Shown here: positions 49,828-58,907 of the stretch, one piece after another | Position numbering within the stretch: position 1 is the first letter of the stretch | How the letters are laid out: each line of letters begins with the position of its first letter | Virus record (IMG/VR): IMGVR_UViG_3300032134_000002 | Location: 1 to 61,321 of that record | DNA: 61,321 nucleotides | Origin: a virus | Strand: one strand, 5' to 3' | The notes under the pieces: generated by a model | Databases searched by the model: none | The model's input: only the letters and a program-made list of their open reading frames with translations | What the model was told of the DNA's origin: nothing | Position numbers and translations under genes: made by a program

Positions 49828-52730
49828 TGAGCAGAGCAAGAAACCTCGCAGACCTACTCGACAGCAGCGGTGATGTTAAGTCTGCGAGTTTAGACAACGA
49901 AATCTCGCTGGGCGACAACGTCAAAGCCAAGTTTGGTGCTGGTGATGATTTGCAGATTTACCATGATGGTAATGATAGTTACATAACTGATACAGGTACG
50001 GGTCTTTTATTTATAAGAGGTAGTTCAGGCGTAAGAATACAAGGTGCTAATGGCGAAAACGGTATTACATTAAATGAAAATGCCTCAGCAGATTTGTACT
50101 ATGACAACTCAAAGAAACTAGCCACCACTTCATCTGGTGTCGATATTAGCGGCAACTTGCAACTAGGTGGCACAAACATAATTAACTCTGGGTTGGCTAT
50201 GTACAACCTCGAATCATTTAAGATGGCAGATGGTAAGAAAGCGATCTTTGGCTCTAGTGATGATCTTCAAATCTACCATGATGGCAATCACAGCATCATT
50301 GAAGACGTAGGTACAGGGGCTATCAAAATCAAGGTCGGTGATTTCCGAGTTGAGAATGCGTCCGGCAACAATCTGATCAAAGGTGTCGGGGATGTAGCCT
50401 CATTGCACCATGCAGGAGCAACCAAGCTAGCCACCACAAGTTCTGGTGTCGATATAAGCGGCAGTGTTACTGCTAATACTGAAATCGAAGTGACAGGGAG
50501 TAGTGCCTACCTCCGTTTAACTTCAACAAGCGGAACGGGCGAGTGTGAATTACGCCTAGGTGATTCTGCCGATACTGACGCAGGTTCTATTGCATACCAA
50601 AACAATGGTGATTATATGCAGTTCAGAGCGGGTGCTGCTGAACGTATGCGCATCGACAGTGCTGGTCGCATGATGCTTGGTCAGACTTGGCCTTATGCAC
50701 CGACAGGTGGTGGGTTCACACCACTTACGCTTACTGGAAGTGGCAACTCAAGGACAGATCTTGTGGTGTCAAACCAAACTAACGGTGCTGACTCAGGTGC
50801 AGCAGTGGTGTTAGGTGCTTATGGTGCTGATCACATCATCGAAGGACAGTCTGCCGCGCAAGGCGGAGCTTTAACCTTTACAAAAAGCGGCTCAGAACGC
50901 CTCAGAATCGACTCTAGCGGTAATGTGCTGTATGGCAAAATGGACGCTTCGATTGCGGTTGAAGGTACATTTATCGGGGGTGGTGGTAACAACGGCACTG
51001 TTGAGATAACCCGTGACCAAAACCGACCTTTACGGCTCAACCGCACAAGCAGTAATGGCTCGATTTTAGAGCTACTTAAAGATGGCAGCACCGCAGGTAT
51101 TATTGGCGCGGTTGGAACGCAATCATATATTCATGGTGGGGGTACAGATGTAGGTCTTTACTGGGGTTCTAATAATATTTACCCATATAGGCAAGCAGGA
51201 CTTAACGATGCCACTATTGATTTAGGTCAATCTTCTAAACGCTTCAAAGACCTTTACCTAAGCGGCAGCGTATACATAAGTGGTCAACGGATTAGCTCAG
51301 ATGGCAGTGGTTCACTTGACATTGGTTACGGTAAAACAGGTACCACAAGCGTTCTCGATATATACGACAACACTAGCAAGGTTTTCACTGTTAAACGCGG
51401 CGGTAACGTCGGCATAAACCACGGATTAGGCGGTGGTAACATGAACTCTAAGTTCAATGTTTTTGCCGATGGAGAAGCACTCAGATTAGATGGTACTGCA
51501 AATACATCCCGAACACTTAGGTTTAGAAATACCGGAACAAATGGATCTTCTAACGCTATCATCACATCTGATGGAACATTACAAATAAAAAATGAAGATG
51601 CTAATGCTGCACTGTATTTCAACTCTGTAAGAAATATGGACTTCCAAGTAACATCTGGAAATGGTACGGCTGGTCACTTTACATTCTCCTCTTACAATAC
51701 AGAGATTATGAGAATTGACGGAGCAAATAATAGAGTCGGCATAGGCAGCTCGGCACCTTCACAGAAGCTTACGGTTTATGAGAATAATTCTAGTTACGGC
51801 AGTACAGCAATCCATGTACATAATGATAAGGCTGATGACGCAGCAATACTTATTTTGGAAGGTAAGCGTTCATCAACTAATGACACAGCCCAGATCATCA
51901 TGGCTAACGATGGGGATAATGTAGCTGCCATCAAAGCGTACTCTGGTGCTGATGAAGGTGAGCTGCGCTTTTACACTAGCCCAACAGGTTCGGGTGATGT
52001 ACTCACACAACGCCTCACCATTGACAGCTCTGGTCGTGCTTTGATTGGAATAACAGGCGCGTCTGGTTATGGGCAACTTGAAACCACAACGTTCACAACA
52101 GAAGGTCAGTGTATTCTGGCACGAACAGGCGGTGAGGTATTGGTCGGCACAGCGAGTAACGTAGTCGCTTCATCCAATGCTAAATTCGACATGGTGTTTC
52201 CTGATAATAGTGGCATTGCGATGGGGTCAGCCTACACCTATGCCAATATTTATGGCAGCGGCGGCGATCTTTACCTACGCGCAAACGCATACCCAGCGAA
52301 CACAGGCAGTCCATCAAAGATTCACTTACAAACAGCCAACGGTTCGGGCGGTCAGGCGAGTGAGGTTGTCATTGATAATGGCAACGTGGGCATAGCCACC
52401 CAGTCACCTACGGCTCCATTAGAAATAAAGAAAAGTGCTAATTTCTATACAAGCTCAACATCCTCTTGGACAAACTCTGTCTATGTAGGCACAAGCGGCA
52501 AGTCGTATACAGTCAGCCTAGCTAGTTCTGAAAACAACTACAGCCAGCAGTGGTCTGTGAGTGGTAGCCCAGTCTACGGTACATGCTACGCCCACATGGT
52601 CGGTGATAGTGGCCATGCTCACTCAAAGGATATCCAATTTCGCGTTAATAGTGGGTACTTGCAATTTAAGAATGTTAGCTATTCTACTGGGCGAAACGTC
52701 GTAGTTTATCAACTTTCAAGGAGCGTGTAG
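49827..52730 (+). CDS. Second tail fibre (no S74 domain)
   Basis: A 967-residue paralogue of the preceding fibre. It shares the KAKFGAGDDLQIYHDGNDSY unit and the LATTSSGVDISG repeats but ends in a different domain (SVYVGTSGKSYTVSLASSEN onward) without S74 motifs. It may pair with the first fibre or provide a different receptor specificity. It begins MSRARNLADLLDSSGDVKSA. Confidence 0.85.
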   Translation: MSRARNLADLLDSSGDVKSASLDNEISLGDNVKAKFGAGDDLQIYHDGNDSYITDTGTGLLFIRGSSGVRIQGANGENGITLNENASADLYYDNSKKLATTSSGVDISGNLQLGGTNIINSGLAMYNLESFKMADGKKAIFGSSDDLQIYHDGNHSIIEDVGTGAIKIKVGDFRVENASGNNLIKGVGDVASLHHAGATKLATTSSGVDISGSVTANTEIEVTGSSAYLRLTSTSGTGECELRLGDSADTDAGSIAYQNNGDYMQFRAGAAERMRIDSAGRMMLGQTWPYAPTGGGFTPLTLTGSGNSRTDLVVSNQTNGADSGAAVVLGAYGADHIIEGQSAAQGGALTFTKSGSERLRIDSSGNVLYGKMDASIAVEGTFIGGGGNNGTVEITRDQNRPLRLNRTSSNGSILELLKDGSTAGIIGAVGTQSYIHGGGTDVGLYWGSNNIYPYRQAGLNDATIDLGQSSKRFKDLYLSGSVYISGQRISSDGSGSLDIGYGKTGTTSVLDIYDNTSKVFTVKRGGNVGINHGLGGGNMNSKFNVFADGEALRLDGTANTSRTLRFRNTGTNGSSNAIITSDGTLQIKNEDANAALYFNSVRNMDFQVTSGNGTAGHFTFSSYNTEIMRIDGANNRVGIGSSAPSQKLTVYENNSSYGSTAIHVHNDKADDAAILILEGKRSSTNDTAQIIMANDGDNVAAIKAYSGADEGELRFYTSPTGSGDVLTQRLTIDSSGRALIGITGASGYGQLETTTFTTEGQCILARTGGEVLVGTASNVVASSNAKFDMVFPDNSGIAMGSAYTYANIYGSGGDLYLRANAYPANTGSPSKIHLQTANGSGGQASEVVIDNGNVGIATQSPTAPLEIKKSANFYTSSTSSWTNSVYVGTSGKSYTVSLASSENNYSQQWSVSGSPVYGTCYAHMVGDSGHAHSKDIQFRVNSGYLQFKNVSYSTGRNVVVYQLSRSV

Positions 52731-52732
52731 TA

Positions 52733-53056
52733 ATGATTGTATATAAGTTAACTTCGACCTTCTATTTTGAGACTGAGCTGGAAGTTGAAGATATTGTATT
52801 GGATGACTACACAGTAAGTGTAGCTCCCCCAAGTGACAGCATTAATCCTAGATGGATAGATAATCAGTGGGTCGATGTGTCTGACGAAGTTCGTGATAAC
52901 GAGGCTCAGGAGCAACGGAACCAAATAGACATAAATTTGGCTGCTATGGAATACCTAAGCTCAACTGACTGGTATGAAATCAGAGCTATCAACGGAAAAC
53001 CCGTCCCCGAAGATATTTTACAAAAGCGACAAGAGGCAAGAGAGGCTATCGTATGA
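52733..53056 (+). CDS. Fibre-assembly-like protein, interrupted by TGA
   Basis: A 107-residue protein with the outline of small tail-fibre assembly proteins (WIDNQWVDVSDE, then a helix with KRQEAREAIV at the end). It starts 3 nt after the second fibre gene. After its TGA (53054-53056) the same frame stays open for 17 more codons and reads A-E-P-T-E-E-P-T repeats until TAA 53108-53110. The tail is acidic and lies just before the next gene. Either TGA is a recent nonsense change or it is read through. Confidence 0.65.
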   Translation: MIVYKLTSTFYFETELEVEDIVLDDYTVSVAPPSDSINPRWIDNQWVDVSDEVRDNEAQEQRNQIDINLAAMEYLSSTDWYEIRAINGKPVPEDILQKRQEAREAIV

Positions 53057-53114
53057 GCAGAACCAACCGAAGAACCAACCGAAGAACCAACCGAAACCGA
53101 AGAGGCTTAACCCT

Positions 53115-53339
53115 ATGAGTAACAACACCGTAATGATTAATGACAGCAGCTATGTGTTTGATGACATGTCGGAAACAGCACAAGCGGCATATCAGCAGCT
53201 TTTATCGCTGCGTAACCAGATGGCTGATCTATCCATGCGACAGCAACAGATCGCCGCAGCACAGTCAGTGTTTGAGCAAGCGCTGGGAGAAGAGTTAGCC
53301 AAGCAACCAGAAGAAGCTGAGTTAGCCGCAGAAGGCTAA
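53115..53339 (+). CDS. Hypothetical small helical protein
   Basis: A 74-residue protein starting MSNNTVMINDSSYVFDDMSE, then a Gln/Ala-rich helix. The ATG follows the TAA of the preceding frame by 4 nt, and GAGG in that frame can act as its Shine-Dalgarno. Similar small helical proteins occur near podovirus lysis genes; function unknown. Confidence 0.6.
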   Translation: MSNNTVMINDSSYVFDDMSETAQAAYQQLLSLRNQMADLSMRQQQIAAAQSVFEQALGEELAKQPEEAELAAEG

Positions 53340-53349
53340 GGAGTGACGT

Positions 53350-53754
53350 ATGAATCCCATCCTGACATTTATTGGCAATATCCTGACGGGCGGCGGGGTG
53401 GTCACCGAAGTGGTGAAGACCGGCGCGGCGTTTGTTAAGGGTAAGATCGAAACCAAGCGCGTGGCAGTTGAGGCGGATAACCGTATTCGCCAAGAGTTGC
53501 TGCGGCAAGGTGGCAGTTGGGATGAGATTCACGCACAAAACGCAGGCAATAGCTACAAAGACGAGTTTTGGACCATTATTTTCGCCATCCCATTGGTCAT
53601 GTGCTTCATTCCGTCCCTGGTGCCTTATGTTGTCGAGGGTTTTGCGGCCTTGGACGGCATGCCGGAGTGGTACCGCTATGCAGTGGGCACATTAGTTGCC
53701 GCCAGTGTTGGATTTCGCAAGCTTACGGACGTAATGGGCAAGCGAAAAACTTAA
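53350..53754 (+). CDS. Putative holin (3TM type)
   Basis: A 134-residue protein with an amphipathic N-terminus (NILTGGGVVTEVVKTG), a hydrophobic segment at about 73-95 (WTIIFAIPLVMCFIPSLVPY) and a second at about 105-122, plus a basic end (DVMGKRKT). This matches phage 3TM-type holins encoded near endolysins. AAGGAG precedes the ATG. It is followed by a new operator-promoter. Confidence 0.75.
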   Translation: MNPILTFIGNILTGGGVVTEVVKTGAAFVKGKIETKRVAVEADNRIRQELLRQGGSWDEIHAQNAGNSYKDEFWTIIFAIPLVMCFIPSLVPYVVEGFAALDGMPEWYRYAVGTLVAASVGFRKLTDVMGKRKT

Positions 53755-53768
53755 CTTTGCTATATAAT

Positions 53769-53783
53769 ATAAGCAGTGCTAAT
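53769..53783 (+). promoter_or_regulatory. Operator/promoter of the lysis unit
   Basis: ATAAGCAGTGCTAAT in a promoter with -35 TTGCTA (53757-53762), 17-bp spacer and -10 TAATAC (53780-53785). The predicted transcript starts about 6 nt before the next ATG. Confidence 0.88.
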
Positions 53784-53797
53784 ACATCGGAACAGTT

Positions 53798-54019
53798 ATG
53801 CAAGACCTAGAAAAGCGGGTGACAAAGGTTGAGTTCGCAATTGATGCCCACGCAGATCAGCTGGCTGAACTGCATGCTGTGTCAAAAGAGTTGCACACCA
53901 CGCTCAGTGGTATTCAGGCAACCCTCATGCAGATCAAATGGATCGCCATAGGGGCATTGTTAGTTGTGCTCATCAGCGACAGCGCGCTTGGAGCACAACT
54001 ATTGAAGATGCTAGCGTGA
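53798..54019 (+). CDS. XhlA/holin-like coiled-coil membrane protein
   Basis: A 73-residue protein: an N-terminal coiled coil (LEKRVTKVEFAIDAHADQLA) and one C-terminal transmembrane helix (KWIAIGALLVVLISDSALGA). This is the XhlA-type layout of phage lysis proteins. Only weak Shine-Dalgarno (GGAA). It overlaps the endopeptidase gene by GTGA. Confidence 0.75.
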   Translation: MQDLEKRVTKVEFAIDAHADQLAELHAVSKELHTTLSGIQATLMQIKWIAIGALLVVLISDSALGAQLLKMLA

Positions 54020-54390
54020 ACAGCTGGAAATATTTCTCCGAGGAGGAGCTGAAGTGCAGCCACACGGGCAAATGCCTCATGGACCCAGGCTTTATGATCA
54101 CCCTCGAAGCTATTAGAAAAAAATGTGGTTTCCCCTTCACAATAACCTCCGCGTATCGCGATCCAACGCACCCTATTGAAGCTAAAAAATCTAAGCCCGG
54201 TGCACATGCTAGCGGTCGTGCTATCGATATTGCCGTGCGCGGTGACAAAGCACTAAAACTAATCAGAGTTGCATTTGAGTTTGGTATTACGGGCATCGGC
54301 GTACAGCAAAAAGGTGGGGGTCGATTTATCCACCTAGATGACTTAGGGCTCAGTGAAGGGTTCGCAAGACCAAATATTTGGAGTTATTAA
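54016..54390 (+). CDS. M15 peptidase endolysin
   Basis: A 124-residue L,D- or D,D-peptidase of family M15 (VanY-like/peptidase M15_3). Zinc ligands are His64 and Asp71 in GAHASGRAID and His106 in FIHLD. The N-terminus (SWKYFSEEELKCSHTGKC) is typical for this endolysin group, without a signal peptide. The start is GTG 54016, translationally coupled to the membrane protein before it. It would cut peptide cross-links at lysis. Confidence 0.9.
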   Translation: MNSWKYFSEEELKCSHTGKCLMDPGFMITLEAIRKKCGFPFTITSAYRDPTHPIEAKKSKPGAHASGRAIDIAVRGDKALKLIRVAFEFGITGIGVQQKGGGRFIHLDDLGLSEGFARPNIWSY

Positions 54391-55986
54391 ATGGCCAGTT
54401 TCAGCGTCTCAGAGTTCAACGGTATCGCGCCTAAAATCGCACCCCGCCTTTTGGGGAGTTCCGTTGCCCAGGCAGCGGACAACGTGCGTTTGGATTCAGG
54501 CCGTTTAGAAGCATTACCCAACGCCAGTGCCTCAGTTCACACGGTGCCATCAGGCACTAATACAGTGTACCTCTACTCAGGTTCCTACTGGAAGAATTAC
54601 ACTGCACAGGTAGATATTGTGGAGGGCCCAATTGTTAATGACGTGACTGAACGCGTGTACTATACAGGTGAGACCTACCCAAAGATCTACCGTAACGATG
54701 GTGGCCCATATCGCCTAGGGGTTCCAGCCCCTACGACAACGCCCAGCGTCACAGTAACGGGCACAGCTGATGCGGACGCCCTCGAGGAGAGTAGAAGCTA
54801 TGTCGTCACATTCGTCACAAGTTGGGGAGAAGAAGGACCCCCATCAGCTGCTAGTACACCAGTTGAGTATCGAGACGGAGAAACTGTCACGGTCACTCTG
54901 CCAGCTATCCCTACTACTAGCGGCCTTAATTTTAGTTCGGGTGCTCTAAAGCGCATCTACCGCACCAACACAGGCAGCAGTGGTACGAGCTATCAGTTCG
55001 TCGCTCAGTTGCCATATACCGCAACCACGCTAGTGGACTCTGTCGCCAACAACGCACTGGGGGAAGTGATCCCATCAGTGTCTTGGATGCGGCCACCAGA
55101 CGATGACACTGCAATGTTCCCAACGGGCGCTATGCAAGGACTTTGCTCAATGGGCAACGGCATCATGGCGGGGTTCAGCGGCAAAACACTGTGTTTTTGT
55201 GTACCTTATCTGCCCCATGCATGGCCTGTTTCATATCAGTTAGCTACTGAGTCCGACATTGTCGCAATCAAACCAGTGCCCGGCGGGCTAGTAGTAGGTA
55301 CGAAAGGCAAGCCCTACATTGCACAAGGTACAGATCCAGCGTCCATTAGCCTAATTCAGTTAGAGAGTGACCAAGCGTGCGTAAGTAAGATGTCCATGGT
55401 GGATATGGGCGGCTACGTGATGTACGCATCGCCTGACGGTTTGGTCGCAGTTGAGGGCGGTCGAGTTCAAATAGTCACAGAACCGCTACTTCGTCGGTCA
55501 CAGTGGCAAACGTACAACCCGTCTGTTATGAAAGCGATGAACTACGAAGGCACTTACATTGCCTCGAACGCATCGCAGAGCATCGTGTTTGATCCTCGCG
55601 GTGGTAAGAACTCATTAACAACGTGCAGCGACACATTCACCGCAGCGTATAACCACCTTGAGACAGACACCTTATACTTTGTGGACGGTACGTCCGTGAA
55701 GAAGTTTGGGCAGGGCACAGGGTCCTACAGCTACACATGGAAATCCAAGCCATTTACTAGTACTGCACCACGCAATTTAGGTTGGGCGCGGCTCGATGCC
55801 GATACCTACCCCGTCACACTGAAACTCTACGCCGACACTGTATTGGTGGCTACGCAAAGCGTCACGGACAGTGAGCCATTTCGTTTACCTTCGGGCACTC
55901 GTGCAAAGCAGTGGGAGATTGAACTGTCTGGCACAAGTGCAGTGAACAGCGTCGCTATCGCAGACAACATGGCTGAATTAATATGA
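54391..55986 (+). CDS. Tail nozzle/hub-like structural protein
   Basis: A 531-residue beta-rich protein, starting directly after the endolysin gene. NVRLDSGRLEALPNAS near the N-terminus, a RIYRTNTGSSGTSYQFVAQL segment, and KPVPGGLVVGTKGKPY have a propeller-like pattern seen in podovirus tail nozzle proteins (P22 gp10-like). The role is inferred from fold pattern and size. It overlaps the next gene by ATGA. Confidence 0.65.
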   Translation: MASFSVSEFNGIAPKIAPRLLGSSVAQAADNVRLDSGRLEALPNASASVHTVPSGTNTVYLYSGSYWKNYTAQVDIVEGPIVNDVTERVYYTGETYPKIYRNDGGPYRLGVPAPTTTPSVTVTGTADADALEESRSYVVTFVTSWGEEGPPSAASTPVEYRDGETVTVTLPAIPTTSGLNFSSGALKRIYRTNTGSSGTSYQFVAQLPYTATTLVDSVANNALGEVIPSVSWMRPPDDDTAMFPTGAMQGLCSMGNGIMAGFSGKTLCFCVPYLPHAWPVSYQLATESDIVAIKPVPGGLVVGTKGKPYIAQGTDPASISLIQLESDQACVSKMSMVDMGGYVMYASPDGLVAVEGGRVQIVTEPLLRRSQWQTYNPSVMKAMNYEGTYIASNASQSIVFDPRGGKNSLTTCSDTFTAAYNHLETDTLYFVDGTSVKKFGQGTGSYSYTWKSKPFTSTAPRNLGWARLDADTYPVTLKLYADTVLVATQSVTDSEPFRLPSGTRAKQWEIELSGTSAVNSVAIADNMAELI

Positions 55987-58907
55987 CGCGACGCACCGGG
56001 CTACCTGCTCTACCACAACTACCAACATCGGTTGACCCCAAGTTACGTCCTATATTGGCTGCAATAAAAGAGGCCCTAGAAGTTCAGATCGGGCATCGCG
56101 GTGAAGACGTGGACAAGGCAGTAACGTTTCGTGATCTGATTGACAGCGGTATTGTGAGTCTCCCATCAGGGGCCATCGCTGGTGGTGGCACGATCCTACC
56201 GATCACAAATCCAGGGGACCTTACAACCCCCCCTGTGCCTAGAAACCTAGCAGCCAATGGCACATTCACTAATGTGATTTTGTCATGGGACGGCGGGTTC
56301 AGGCACCCGCTTGTGGCAGCAACTGAGGTATTTAGGCATACGTCCGATGACCTCACAGCGGCGGCTCATATTGGTAGTACTCCCGCACACATATACGTTG
56401 ACACAGTTGAACCAGGCACAACGCACTTTTACTGGGTTAGATTCCGCTCACCGGCGGATGTTGCTGGTCCTTATAATGGTACAGCGGGCACCTCTGCTAC
56501 TACCAGCAAAAAAGTAAGTGACCTGCTAACTGACCTCAATGACGCCATTGGGCAGACACACCTGTCGACTGTGCTTTCCACTGAAATCGATGCGATACAA
56601 ATCAACGGCAACAACATTACCGCCGAGGTAGCTGACCGTATCGCGGCTATTTCGGGAGAAGCTGCTAGCAGGGCAACAGCTATTTCGGGAGAAGCTGCAA
56701 CGCGTCTTGCGGACATAAACGCTGAAATCTTAGCGCGAACAACGGGGGATGGGGTACTCCAAGGGAATATCGACACTGTATCGGCCACGGTCACCACGCA
56801 GGGTACCAACATCACAGGGAATGCGAATGCAGTTGGAGCTTTGGTTATTCGCGTGACGGATAATGAGGGTGACATTTCGACTAACGCTACTGATATTACG
56901 GCGTTGGAAACCACGGTTAACAATCCCACTACGGGTGTAGCCGCTTCGGCCAGTGGGCTCACAGCGTTGGAAACCACAGTTACAACGCAGGGCAGCGACA
57001 TTTCGACTAACGCTACTGATATTACGGCGTTGGAAACCACGGTTAATAACCCCACTACGGGTGTAGCCGCTTCGGCCAGCGGGCTCACAGCGTTGGAAAC
57101 CACAGTTACAACGCAGGGCAGCGACATTTCGACTAACGCTACTGATATTACAGCGTTGGAAACCACTGTTAACAATCCCACTACGGGTGTAGCCGCTTCG
57201 GCCAGCGGGCTCACAGCGTTGGAAACCACAGTTACAACGCAGGGCAGCGACATTTCGACTAACGCTACTGATATTACAGCGTTGGAAACCACTGTTAACA
57301 ATCCCACTACGGGTGTAGCCGCTTCGGCCAGTGGGCTCACAGCGTTGGAAACCACAGTTACAACGCAGGGCAGTGGTATTTCGACTAACGCTACTGATAT
57401 TACGGCGTTGGAAACCACTGTTAACAATCCCACTACGGGTGTAGCCGCTTCGGCCAGTGGGCTCACAGCGTTGGAAACCACAGTTACAACGCAGGGCAGC
57501 GACATTTCGACTAACGCTACTGATATTACGGCGTTGGAAACCACTGTTAACAATCCAAATAGCGGTGTAGCCGCTTCGGCCAGTGGGTTAAATACACTTA
57601 GCACAACCGTAACCACGCAAGGCTCTGAAATAACGGCCCAAGCAACTGACATCACTACCTTGAACACCACCGTTGGTGATCATTCGTCGTCGATCGCGAC
57701 GCACACATTGTCTATCGCAGGCATCAGTGCTGAGAACTACGTCAAGGTTGATGTGAACGGTAACGTCGCGGGTTACGGTATTTACGGCAGCTCGACGTCC
57801 AGTGAATTTGCCGTCAACGCAGGCGTATTTAAAATCGCAGATGGGTCGAGTTCAGTGCAACCGTTCGCAGTGATTACCGGCGCGGGTTTGACGGTAGCGT
57901 TGAATGGCACACAATACACGAACACGACGCAGGCTTGGCAGCAGTCCAACCATCCCACAGGTCGGTGGTTCGCCGCTGGCACCTACATTGACACAGCGCT
58001 GATCGCGGAGGCGTCAATTGACGCGGCTAAGATACATAATTTAACCGTTGATTTTGCGAATGTAACAGGTACGTTAACAGCTTCCCAAGTCAGTGCTATC
58101 ACTGTGACGGGTAGCATGATTGCAGCTAGTCAGACTATAGTTTCCCCGACAATCTATGGCGGGACAATCACTGCGGGTACGTCCTTAACCTCCCCGGTTA
58201 TTAATGGCGGAACAATCACTGGCGCATTAGTGCTATCTGGATCTACAGGTCTTATTACCGAAGCTGGTGGGTCGCATTACGGCTACAACACCGCTGTTAC
58301 TATGGACGTAACTGCTACATCCACGGCAGCGACTACTCAAGCGCAGGGCAACATAAAACCCTATAACTACCAATACACAACACCCCCTAGCCCCGCGTTG
58401 AAATCACCCGCGTCTAATCTTTGGCGCTACCGCAGACAGAACGTATCTCCAGATTTATCAGGGTCGGTGTATATCACGAACGTGGGGGGATTAATCAACT
58501 CTAATGGTAATTCCACTCAAACACATTGTACGGTTACGATTAAATTACGCGAAAAGGTGTCAGGGACAGTTCGTAGTACGAAGGCATTCAATATCAACTC
58601 ATTTAATAGCGGGGATGATGCGACAAAAACACTGACATTGACAGGGAGTAACGGCGGATACAGCTACACCCTTATCCACCAGTACCGTACAGAGACAGGG
58701 TCAGATGGCCATACTACATACTACTATCATCGCATGGTTCCGCACACGATGACATTCACTGCCACGCCTACGGGCACGGTTGCTTTCAATGATTCGACGA
58801 GCACAGGGATGGTAGCCGAAGTAGTCATAAGCAACATCGCCACTGCTTACGCTAGCGTCGGTAATCGAACCATCCGTATACAGGATACCGCTGTAAATGA
58901 CTATTAA
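55983..58907 (+). CDS. Repeat-rich fibre with FnIII and J-like regions
   Basis: A 974-residue protein. Residues about 80-170 form a fibronectin type III-like domain (PPVPRNLAANGTFTNVILSW). Residues 297-548 consist of six 42-residue repeats rich in Thr, Ala and Asn, probably a coiled or beta-helical shaft. The middle (GYGIYGSSTSSEFAVNAGVF, IADGSSSVQPF) recalls the C-terminal region of lambda J-type proteins (DUF1983). The C-terminal 200 residues are unique and probably bind the receptor. It overlaps the following gene by 11 nt. Confidence 0.8.
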   Translation: MTRRTGLPALPQLPTSVDPKLRPILAAIKEALEVQIGHRGEDVDKAVTFRDLIDSGIVSLPSGAIAGGGTILPITNPGDLTTPPVPRNLAANGTFTNVILSWDGGFRHPLVAATEVFRHTSDDLTAAAHIGSTPAHIYVDTVEPGTTHFYWVRFRSPADVAGPYNGTAGTSATTSKKVSDLLTDLNDAIGQTHLSTVLSTEIDAIQINGNNITAEVADRIAAISGEAASRATAISGEAATRLADINAEILARTTGDGVLQGNIDTVSATVTTQGTNITGNANAVGALVIRVTDNEGDISTNATDITALETTVNNPTTGVAASASGLTALETTVTTQGSDISTNATDITALETTVNNPTTGVAASASGLTALETTVTTQGSDISTNATDITALETTVNNPTTGVAASASGLTALETTVTTQGSDISTNATDITALETTVNNPTTGVAASASGLTALETTVTTQGSGISTNATDITALETTVNNPTTGVAASASGLTALETTVTTQGSDISTNATDITALETTVNNPNSGVAASASGLNTLSTTVTTQGSEITAQATDITTLNTTVGDHSSSIATHTLSIAGISAENYVKVDVNGNVAGYGIYGSSTSSEFAVNAGVFKIADGSSSVQPFAVITGAGLTVALNGTQYTNTTQAWQQSNHPTGRWFAAGTYIDTALIAEASIDAAKIHNLTVDFANVTGTLTASQVSAITVTGSMIAASQTIVSPTIYGGTITAGTSLTSPVINGGTITGALVLSGSTGLITEAGGSHYGYNTAVTMDVTATSTAATTQAQGNIKPYNYQYTTPPSPALKSPASNLWRYRRQNVSPDLSGSVYITNVGGLINSNGNSTQTHCTVTIKLREKVSGTVRSTKAFNINSFNSGDDATKTLTLTGSNGGYSYTLIHQYRTETGSDGHTTYYYHRMVPHTMTFTATPTGTVAFNDSTSTGMVAEVVISNIATAYASVGNRTIRIQDTAVNDY
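56871..57626 (+). repeat. Six in-frame 126-bp tandem repeats
   Basis: Units start at 56871, 56997, 57123, 57249, 57375 and 57501. The first five are nearly identical; the last diverges in its second half. Each encodes 42 residues (begins DISTNATDITALETTVNNPT). Copy number can change by recombination or slippage without breaking the frame. Confidence 0.95.

Noticed and set aside
56471-57670. Long open frame (399 codons) on the minus strand
   Set aside because: It is antisense to the 126-bp tandem repeats of the fibre gene; the repeat structure keeps several frames open.
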